DNA of 64,000 nt, from positions 248,001-312,000 of the forward strand of contig JAACJK010000174.1 of the NCBI GenBank assembly GCA_013368325.1, given 5' to 3'. The position numbers and the translations under genes are program-made. Under the pieces are notes generated by a model that was not told the DNA's origin, did not search any database, and saw only the letters and a program-made list of their open reading frames with translations. Each line of letters opens with the position of its first letter. Within the stretch, counting starts at the first letter, position 1. Source of the stretch: Ephemerocybe angulata. Taxonomy: Eukaryota > Basidiomycota > Agaricomycetes > Agaricales > Psathyrellaceae. Of this stretch, positions 55,846-64,000 are shown piece after piece.

Positions 55846-58800
55846 ATGACGAGTACCGAGCAGCTGGATTGCTGCTCGTCGGGATGGATTATGAAGGTAC
55901 ATGAGCGCGAGGACCATGCCAATAGGATTTTTAACGATGACGGGGCAGCATATTCACATTGCCCCTTGTCGCCGCTTTCTCCAGCGGAAAGTCTGGAAAG
56001 CCTGCCTCCTGATACTCCGGCAGACCACCACCACGCTATCCTGTTTAAAGGCGGTCCTTCCACTGGCGGTATTACGGGGGATGGAATGTGTGATAATGGA
56101 ATCTACGCGCGCTTAGGATACCCCTCTCCACCATCAACTACTTCCGACCCCAAACACCCTGTGCCACTGCCCACCACCTTCTCCACGATACTTACCACGA
56201 AAGGGGAAGCCGATACGAACACCACCACGCTAGCGCTACGCACGACCCCTCCAGACCACGACGACCTTAACGATTATCTCGATTTCGATATCGATCTCTG
56301 CTACGAATTGGCCACTCTCTCCTTCCCCTCGACATCCGCCTCTGCCCCCGCACTTGTATACTTTGGAGGGCTGCTAGACTCCCCGAGAGTCGATGTGCAC
56401 CGCCATAGTCGTCATCAAGCGCTGATCGGGCCCCCTGCGCGCTGCAAAGAACCTGTGCCCCCTTCCCCTCCCAGTCCAATGCGCAGTGATGGTACTCAAG
56501 ACGGTGGAATAGATGCTGAGGAAGGGATGGGCGCTCCTAGTGAGACAGACGTTGGACATGGAAAGGGTTCTACACCGCAACTTGCTCCGTCTTCGCCATC
56601 GGATTCTATCGCCTTACTTTCACCACTATCGCCCGAGTGGAGCAGTCGAGCTCTGGATGACATGCCCCTCACGAAAGGACCTCGCCTGCCTCTAGGTGGT
56701 GCGCAAGCGTTCCGGGATATTGGAACCCCCTTCTCTTTCGAGCAAATTCTGGGCGACAGCGATGATGTAAAGAGTGTACGTCGGCGGAGTAGTTCGACGC
56801 ATCCTCCTATTCATGGCAAACTACCAAGCCGCCTAAGGTCATTCTCGTCTGCCCAATTCACCCCGCCGCCCTCAACCCGGACCAGGCCCACTGGCGTTGG
56901 AGAAGGTTCTGGCTCTGGAGCCCAGTCGCAATCGTCCCTGGAAAACGAACACTACGTTGATGCACATGGCCGCTATCCTATCCCGCTACTTCGTGGCGAA
57001 AACCATCTCGATACATCGCCACCATTCCTCTGTCGATCGACTCAACTCGACGATCTCGAGCTCAGGAGTGCCTGCGGAAGGCCCGAATCGGGGGCTCCGA
57101 TGGAGATTGGGGATGAAGGTGAGCGAAACGTGTCTATAGCCAACTTGTACTGATTTTGACGTATAGGCTTTCGGGAATCAACGTCTCTGCTCTTGCCTCC
57201 ATCTCCTGAGAGAGATGTCGAGGCGCAGGACGCTTTCGCTATTGAACGGCCGAGGAGGCCTTCCAGTCAGATCGCGATCGACGAGTCCCCCGAATCCCCC
57301 GGTTCACCTCGTCAGTCACGCTCTTCGGCCAGGAGGAGTTCTTATCTTGGCGTACACCATTCACATCGCTCTCGGTCAACTTCATCTCCTTGCGAGGCCG
57401 CCGAAACCGGCGACCCGCCTCGCTCGTCCCGCTCACATGGAACGGCAGGATCCCATCTCGACATATACCCTTCCCTGCGCTCGCGATCGACTTCCTCTAT
57501 TCGATCTACGGGCCGACCCGTCCTTCCCCTACTAGATATCCCGCACTCCAACCACACTCGCTCCTATAATCCGTCGCCATCGTCTCCGCTCTGGCTCGCC
57601 CAGTCACATCTCCCATCGCCCACTTCACCGTCGTCTCCCTCTTCGCCATCTCGTCAGCGCCAAGATACTCTAGGAGATGATCAAGAAATGGTATCTCCAC
57701 CCAGTTCGGGCCCGCCCCAGACTCCCAGTCCGGACTTCGGTCCTCTGACTCTGCTCGAGGACGTCTACCAGGATCACCAACTCGCCGATCTGTGGGATTT
57801 AGATGGAAGTGGCAGCTTGGGATTGGACGACGGAAGTTGGGAAGGAAAGCCGACGCCTACTCCCAGCTCACCTGATGCGTCCCCAGCGTTCGAGTGGTTG
57901 AAGGACAGTGTGAACGACGGACCTGCGGTGTGGAACGCGTATGACCATGACCCCCGCCTTCTGCAGTCGCCGTCCTCGGCGCTGAGGTCGTTCTCGGACT
58001 TGCCTTCATCACCAGACGAATACGTCTCGCCTGGCGACCCCTACGACTCGTACCCTGTCGAGCACTCTGACCCGAGCCCAATCGGCCCCGACTTCGATGA
58101 CTGCGCGACAGGGCCTCTGCTGTTCGAGTTCACGCCCACCGCCTCCCCCGTCTTCTCGCGGGCAACGTCGCCAGAACACGACTTCGACATCCTGGCTCTC
58201 GAGCATTCGCCCCTGCTGAAGGGTCTAAACCTCCCAAGTGAGGAAGAGAGTGAAGTAAAGGCGTGCATTCGCCTTGTGAAGAGGGCTGAAGAGGCCGAAA
58301 GGTTTGCGGACGAGAAGGACCTGGAGGTTGAGGAAGCGAAGTCAAGCGCGAGTTCTCTCCCTGTATTTTCGGAGGATCTCGAGTTCAAGGTCCTCGATGA
58401 CGAGAACGGCAAGGAGAGCCTCGTTCGTCTCCAGCGCGAGGCGGTGGAGGCACGGGCGATTGCGAAGCGGGAACGAGAGAAGGCGAGGGAGGTCGGGGCG
58501 CTTGTCAGAGCTAAGCTTCGGGAAGGAGGTTGGGGGCAGGACACCTCGATCTGGGAAGATTCGACTCTATCCGCCGATAACGGTTCAAATGTGCCTGTTT
58601 CGCCACGACTTCAGAAAACGCCGAGAATGGCCAGCGTTGCGCACCTCGTCGCGAGGATGTTCCTCAATCGACACGACCTGCCCTCCTCCCCTCCTCGTCC
58701 CTCGCCGTCCTTATTAAGCACCTCTACTCCATCCACGATACCCCCATCGTCAACCCCGAAGACCGTGAAATACAAGTACCGCCCCATCTGGCTGCGCTCA

Positions 58801-59034
58801 CTCGCGAAGACGGGAGCGATGAATTCGCCAGGGCAAGGGCTAAAACCAGGAGATACCCGAGCGACGTACCAGAAGCGTTACAAGTTCCTGCGCAGTTCGC
58901 CGCTCGCGCGGAATAGCAGTGTTGCTGGGGACGTCGAGGAGGAGGAGGAGGGTGCACGGGATGGTGGATTTGGCTTCGAGGCGCTGCGGAGACCGAGTTT
59001 ATGGGATGCGGAGGGCGAGCTGGACGCGTTGTGA
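55846..59034 (+). CDS. large disordered Ser/Pro-rich protein with a C-terminal coiled coil
   Basis: Exons 55846-57118 and 57167-59034 with a 48-bp intron give 1046 residues. The first ATG is at 55846. Most of the chain is disordered: Ser, Pro and acidic residues with repeated LSPLSP, PSSPSS and SPS motifs that look like phosphorylation sites. Around residues 770-860 a charged helical stretch (SEVKACIRLVKRAEEAERFADEKDLEVEEAK, read in parts, and REREKAREVGALVRAKLREGG) should form a coiled coil. A basic segment with TVKYKYRPIWLRSLAK follows near the end. I recognise no domain; it could be a scaffold or a cell-polarity or nuclear factor. A decayed partial copy lies at 60720-61140. Confidence 0.7.
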
Positions 59035-59599
59035 ATTTTTTTGTTGCCGGAATTCCATCCCGCACGTGCATGGTGTTTTTCGATCTTCTCTGGTATCTAT
59101 TGCAAAATTCGGTTTGCTCTCTTGTGTGTTTTGCTGTTGGTAAGTTGGATGCGGTGTTGAGCGCGGATGTCGGTTTACTTGCCCGCTGCGTGTGCGGCGT
59201 GTGCTTGTGGGCCGATGCTCGAGGCATCGCATATTTCTTTCGCTTTCGCTTCTGCCACATATTATGTTCGAGGAATCAGTCGTTATGCTCAATGTATTTG
59301 TATAGTTTTTCAAGGTCAGCTGTCGCTTGGGGCTTTATGCCTTCCTATTTGCCTGAATGCACGCGACGCCATGGTGCCGCCAGTCAGTCTATTGATACAG
59401 GAGCAATGAGGGTTCCTTGGCGTAGTACGCTTGATGATCTAGATGTCGCTGTGCTACCACCTTGCCGTAGTACCTACATGGTGCACAAGTAAGCATTTGA
59501 AGATATCATAGATCCGGGTCGTCCCTATGTCAAGGCTCGGTACATATTCCCTTTGTCACTGAGCTGCAAGCCCTCGAATATGGACCCCCAAAGGTTCGA
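59035..59599. other. intergenic, nothing recognised
   Basis: 3' flank of the 1046-residue gene. It is T-rich and has only shadow frames. Confidence 0.4.
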
Positions 59600-59795
59600 C
59601 TTTCCGCTCCGGATCTTGAGCCTCCCTTCGACTTGTGGTGAGGCCTATTTCTCAGCCGTGATCATAATAGCGACCATATGAGCGAGAGAGTCGAAGGGCG
59701 GTCCGGCGTAGACTGGGCCATCATCAAAGGTGATGGTGGGCTGGGAGCTTCTAGCTGCTCATCGGATCCACGTAGCTGAACTTCTGGTGCCCGAC
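59600..59795 (-). pseudogene. relic of the 605-residue gene
   Basis: It matches 29565-29770 closely in the same orientation, including gagcgagagagtcgaagg and gctgggagcttctagctgct. One short internal deletion removes the segment after cccgtgatc. The translation keeps EVQLRGSDEQLEAPSPPSP and then drifts out of frame. No flanking part of the gene is present. Confidence 0.8.
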
Positions 59796-60719
59796 CTCCG
59801 TCGGCGCCACTCCAGATCGAGACTGGCACCGTCACTGACAACCATCCATTCTCACCCGTCATAGCTGTACTCAATCCCAATCCTGGACCCTTGACATTGC
59901 CTTGACAATTTGAATTGAATTTGAACAAGATTTGAATCACATTATCACATCTTCGCGGCTAATATCTGGATCCTGTATAGGCGCCCAAGGTGTTATTAAC
60001 CGCCCTTGACTGAAGATTTGCATACAGATCATGGCCACTTCGATTGTGTTTTTCATCCCGGTTCCAGAGCTTTCTGCCAACAACTTGACATGGTGGATCA
60101 GGGTCGAATTTTGCAAGATACATGGCATACACCAGATAAGGGTGCAGAATTCCCTTTTCACCTCTGTGCTTGATAACGCACGTACGCGATCGGTCGGTGG
60201 TCTTACCAACGGAGAGAGAGAGGCGGGGAGCGCTTGAACGCGGCGATAAGCGCTCGTGATGAGGCTCCCGATTTCTGTTTTTCCGTTTTCGGACATCGGG
60301 TCCGAATGAAACCCTAACCTCAATGACCAGTCATTCGACGTAAGATTTTTGGTCTGCGCAGTGCGCTTCTTCCTTTCAAACCACCACGTCCGTGAATCCC
60401 CGTCGTTCTCGCGCTAAACCAGTCAAGTTTTAGGATGGTATTCTTTCTCTACAAGAATATGGCCAAGGGAATCGATTTGACGCGTTCGAAAGGTTTGTTT
60501 GAGGAGTGCTGAGGTTGGCGGAGGTGAGCATTGTAATACTCTATGCCAATGACGCGCTTACCTGGATTCAGAGACCAAAGTGCACGTGAACATATGGGTC
60601 GCATGTTTGCAACGCTCCTCCCGAGTCGTCAGTTCTGCACGTAGGTGGTGCACAGCGAATTGCAACAGACAGAGTGCAACGCAGCTAGCGCTGCCGCAGG
60701 CACAGCCTACACCCGTTCA
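59796..60719. other. intergenic, no supported gene
   Basis: Frames at 59937-60323 (-) and 60031-60237 (+) overlap, lack motifs and are not called. Nothing else was seen. Confidence 0.4.
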
Positions 60720-61140
60720 TCTCCGTGAAATTGAAAGTTTCTTGTACCACCTACCTTATGCACGTCGCTCTCGGTCACCTTAATCCGCCTGCGATACTTG
60801 AGATCGGACGCCGTTCTCCCCTCACGAATGGCAGGATCGCTCCTCGACGTCCCGGTGTTCGAGTGATCGAAGGAAAGTGTTCACGACGGACATTGGGCAG
60901 GCAACATGTATGATCACGACCCTCCCCTTCTGCTGTCGACGCTCAGCGCTGTGACTGTTCTCTGATTCGTAATCGGACGGGTTTGCTCTCCTGGCGACCC
61001 GCACGCCACCTACCGCTGCCGAACGCTCCAACTCGAGCCCCATCTGTGCCGACTTCGACGACTCGTCGACCGGGTCTCTGCTCTTCAAGTTCACCCCCAC
61101 CACTTACACTGTCTTCTCGAGGAAACATCGCCAGAAATGG
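60720..61140 (+). pseudogene. relic of the 1046-residue gene
   Basis: Pieces follow the parent gene in order. cgctctcggtcacctt matches the segment near 57370, gtgttcgagtgatcgaagga with catgtatgatcacgaccctcc matches 57890-57965, and tggcgaccc...cgacttcgacgac...gggtctctgct...ttcaagttcacccccacc matches 58030-58140. Large parts between are missing and there are stops in all frames. It has the same orientation as the parent, about 2 kb downstream. Confidence 0.75.
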
Positions 61141-61387
61141 TTTTCCTTCCCGAGGCATCACCACTATGGCGCGCAGTTGGACGACGAACATCGGACGGAT
61201 GGAGGTTCAAGTTTACGAGTGTTTTTACTCTTCTTCTCTAACTACGATCTTGTAGCTTCGTTCCTTGCTGCACAGCGAAACACCAGTTTGAATAGCTCCA
61301 CAGGCCTTTGGGGCGTATACGACGTAACACCAAGAAGGAAGGTGACTCTTAATTCTGTCACTCAGAAATACAATTTTGAACATCGAG

Positions 61388-64000
61388 TTAGAGGCCGAAA
61401 TGGACATATGGAACCCATGTCAGCAACGCGTCTTCCGAGTCGCCCAGCTCTGCGCGTAGCTGCTGCACAGCGAAGTGCAACGCAGCCGCAGCATGCACTC
61501 CGTTGAGGCCCGCACCCCCATTCATCTCCGTCAAATTAAAGAGCTCCTTGTAGAAGTTCTGCGCAACTGTAGGGGCATACTGGTCCCTGATCGACCACAT
61601 TGTTCCAACGACTCCTCGATACCCCGCAGCCAGCATGCCTGCTGCGAGGTGAACTGCTTCCTCCGAGAGCGTCTCGTCACCCTTGCTTGTCTGGCATGCC
61701 GAAAGGAACGCCAAGTCGGCGGTCTTGAGGTTGTTCTTGATGATCGTCGAGAGCTTCAGTCTCCCGTCTTGAAGGAAGAATCCGCTCGAGAGTGGCTCCT
61801 CGTCGTCCTGAACGGCGTGGCATGCCATGTGGATGCAACTGTACTGCGCCATGTTCTCCATTGTCACCTTCGTCGTCACTTCCTCTCCCTCTATCCACGC
61901 ATTTCGGAGCTGATGCATGTCGAAAACTGGTTGGATGGCTTTGACTTCTTGTGTCGTTCCGGGGAGCGGCGATTGACCCGGCGTCTTGGGCTGGCTGACC
62001 ATGAAGACACCGACGTTGTTGTGATATGAGGTATGTGACCCTTTCGTCCGACTGGTGAGGATGCTGATATTCGGAATATAGGAGGAGACGGCGAAATCAG
62101 AAGCAGCACCCGACCCAGTTTGATAGTCTCCAGCAGCATGAAGCGGAAGGAACACGAGGGGTCCAGTCGCCAACCACCAGATGCGCTCTCTTGGCGCGGA
62201 TTTATCCTGTGATCTCGTGAGCGTAGTCGTCTTGTGATTATATGGAAGACGTACGGTTAATTCAAGTGCATTGAAAATCGGTCTGACTACCAACGTCCAG
62301 AGTTCCCTCAACGTTTGCGTCATCCCGGCCTTCTTTCTTCTGGCTACCCTCGTAGCTCGAAACCCTGGGTCCTCGACCTCGACATCGCTTCTGTTACCGT
62401 CACCAGGCCCATGCCCGCTTTCGTCCTCCCATGAACCATCCTCCTCGGAAGGACCGCCGCGCCCATCACCCTCCCCAGAAGGTCTCTCGTCCTCGTACCC
62501 TCGAACTTTCACCCCTCGCATCCCCAGTTGCTCTCGAACCTGGACGGACATGCTCTTTGCCTTGGCCATAGAAAAGCACGCCAGTGGTATGAGCTTTGGG
62601 TCTCTCCCAGACTGAAGTGCCAAAGCGTCACAACGGGTGGCGTGCATGTTGATGATGACCACCGTTCCGTGGGTCGGAATGTTCTGCAGGAGAGTAGAAA
62701 CTGGTGTCGCCTGCAGGAAATGCTCGAAACCGGGCTTGGTGCGAACGGCGGCTACCAATCGATTCCATTCTACCGTAAGGTCGGTATGCTCTCTGCCTGG
62801 TTTCGTGGACATGGGTGCGTCTGACATGATGTTTTCCAGGTCGATATTGGTCAATTCGCTCTGTGCACCAGAAGCATCGAGCGCTTTCGATATCTCGAGG
62901 ACCCGGTCCGCCAACGCTTCATCGACGGCTCTGAGGTCATCCAGAGGCGTCCGGAGGTTATTCAACTGACTCCAGACCAAGCACCTTCCACGTTCCAACC
63001 ATTCCAGACCTTTCTCTACCTGCCCACCCTCGCATGCTGCTGCAAACGCTGATAGCGCGACACCAGAAATATGCTGGATGTTACTCTGCCGGCGGCTTTG
63101 GCTTTGTTCGAGACCTATGAAGACTCCGAGGAGGTCGATGGTTCTGTCGAAGGAATCAAGGGTCGATTGAAAATCGAAGGAACGGGAGTAAGTGCCCCAT
63201 CTCTGCGAAGCGCGGATTCGCTCGGATGCTAGGCCAACGGGGGACATAGCTGCAACCTTGAACACGGCGATTGTCTGGCGGAGGACGTCCTCGTCGTGGG
63301 TGTGTTTGTACAGCTTTAGGTATATTTCCCCCAATGCCCTGCGATACGACGGGTAGTCGAAGTTGCCCTCGGGTACGAGGTCGCACGCCTTTGTCTGGGC
63401 GGCTATGGCTTCTCTTATGTCGGCTTCAACCATTGTCTGCGAAAACTTGCGATCGAAGGATTCGGCTAATCGAGAGTACCAGGTTGGTAACCCCGCGTGG
63501 CCTTCGTCGACCAGAGTGACTGCCTCCCGCTGGCTAGCGATAGCTTCTTCGATGAGCGCTATGTCACCTGTGAAATCGAAAAGGCGTCCAAGACACATCC
63601 CAAAGCTATTCAGGAACACTGGGCGAACACCGTGGGTCGTGGGTGTCATTTGAACGGCCTTTCGTTTGGCCTCGACAGCGGCGACCTGGTACTGTGCGTT
63701 CTGGGATAGCTCGGACCTCCACACGTAGGCTTCTCCGAGGTCGTTATACCAGTCTGCTATCTGGGACAGTCCCCGGGGCGCTAGCTTGATGGCTCTCTCG
63801 AATGCATCGACGCCCTTCTCTAGGTCCTCAGGCAGATGCAGCTCGTGGAAACAGCGCATGATTATAGATCCCAGCTCGTAGAGAAGATTTGGGAGTTCCT
63901 CGTGGCCCTCGGAAAGCTCTTTGATTCGATTCTCCAATGCGACGATAACTTCTTGGATGTCTACCACCTCTCCCGTCACCTTCGACCTCATGATAAGCGC
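61388..64000 (-). CDS. CHAT-domain protein with TPR repeats (partial at right edge)
   Basis: The minus-strand frame runs from the right edge (first ATG in view at 63991; no stop before the edge, so the gene probably continues) to the stop at 61388. The N-terminal 350 residues are TPR-like helical repeats (for example WYNDLGEAYVWRSELSQNA, TWYSRLAESFDRKF). The C-terminal third is a CHAT (caspase-like) domain with catalytic His in CIHMACHAVQ and Cys in AFLSACQTSKGDETLSEEAVHL, followed by AAGMLAAGYRGVVGTMWSIRD. I place a 48-bp in-frame intron at 62207-62254 (GTACGT donor, CAG acceptor), which gives NALELT-DKSAPRERIWW. CHAT-TPR proteins are proteases or signalling parts related to separase and caspases; in fungi many belong to defence or regulated-death repertoires. 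The target is unknown. Confidence 0.85.
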   Translation of the reverse strand, partial: ALIMRSKVTGEVVDIQEVIVALENRIKELSEGHEELPNLLYELGSIIMRCFHELHLPEDLEKGVDAFERAIKLAPRGLSQIADWYNDLGEAYVWRSELSQNAQYQVAAVEAKRKAVQMTPTTHGVRPVFLNSFGMCLGRLFDFTGDIALIEEAIASQREAVTLVDEGHAGLPTWYSRLAESFDRKFSQTMVEADIREAIAAQTKACDLVPEGNFDYPSYRRALGEIYLKLYKHTHDEDVLRQTIAVFKVAAMSPVGLASERIRASQRWGTYSRSFDFQSTLDSFDRTIDLLGVFIGLEQSQSRRQSNIQHISGVALSAFAAACEGGQVEKGLEWLERGRCLVWSQLNNLRTPLDDLRAVDEALADRVLEISKALDASGAQSELTNIDLENIMSDAPMSTKPGREHTDLTVEWNRLVAAVRTKPGFEHFLQATPVSTLLQNIPTHGTVVIINMHATRCDALALQSGRDPKLIPLACFSMAKAKSMSVQVREQLGMRGVKVRGYEDERPSGEGDGRGGPSEEDGSWEDESGHGPGDGNRSDVEVEDPGFRATRVARRKKAGMTQTLRELWTLVVRPIFNALELTVRLPYNHKTTTLTRSQDKSAPRERIWWLATGPLVFLPLHAAGDYQTGSGAASDFAVSSYIPNISILTSRTKGSHTSYHNNVGVFMVSQPKTPGQSPLPGTTQEVKAIQPVFDMHQLRNAWIEGEEVTTKVTMENMAQYSCIHMACHAVQDDEEPLSSGFFLQDGRLKLSTIIKNNLKTADLAFLSACQTSKGDETLSEEAVHLAAGMLAAGYRGVVGTMWSIRDQYAPTVAQNFYKELFNLTEMNGGAGLNGVHAAAALHFAVQQLRAELGDSEDALLTWVPYVHFGL

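Overview
The window looks like nuclear DNA of a filamentous basidiomycete, most likely an Agaricomycete. Genes are split by many short introns (mostly 48-90 bp, GT...AG), several have a TATA box 45-120 bp before the start codon, and the content fits a wood-, litter- or plant-associated fungus: a long-type unspecific peroxygenase, two AA9 lytic polysaccharide monooxygenases, a P450, a dienelactone hydrolase, an F-box/LRR protein, a CHAT-TPR protein and a small secreted protein. All calls were made by reading the sequence; no search was run.

Layout. 0-5 kb: the 3' part of an aerolysin-like gene, a broken glutathione S-transferase and a peroxygenase gene. 6-24 kb: a local family of putative nuclear proteins. 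Gene A (6.5 kb) and gene D (22-23.5 kb) share an unusual CX2C...HX5H finger. Gene B (16.4-17.5 kb) and a decayed copy of it beside gene A lie in a large inverted repeat. Inside that repeat sit a divergent AA9 pair and the tRNA queuosine enzyme subunit QTRT2. 24-36 kb: a kinase-like protein, a small secreted protein, a disordered 605-residue protein and a P450. 36.8-43.7 kb: about 7 kb with no gene that I can support. 43.9-45 kb: a small low-complexity protein. 45-50.8 kb: mostly microsatellite and pyrimidine-rich sequence, then tRNA-Val(AAC). 51-64 kb: dienelactone hydrolase, a 1046-residue disordered protein, and a CHAT-TPR protein running off the right edge.

The main theme is self-copying and decay. 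Four genes have broken relatives elsewhere in the window: CHAT (relic at 36 kb), the 605-residue protein (59.6 kb), dienelactone hydrolase (53.5 kb) and the 1046-residue protein (60.7 kb). Gene B and its pseudogene are a fifth pair. Three dispersed islands of a CCCAGTG-type degenerate repeat have no obvious identity. The most testable molecular oddity is the second AA9 protein, which keeps the N-terminal histidine brace but has His where the axial Tyr should be and Gln where the second-sphere His should be. The genes do not form one obvious pathway. AA9, peroxygenase, P450 and dienelactone hydrolase would all fit oxidative attack on plant polymers and aromatics.
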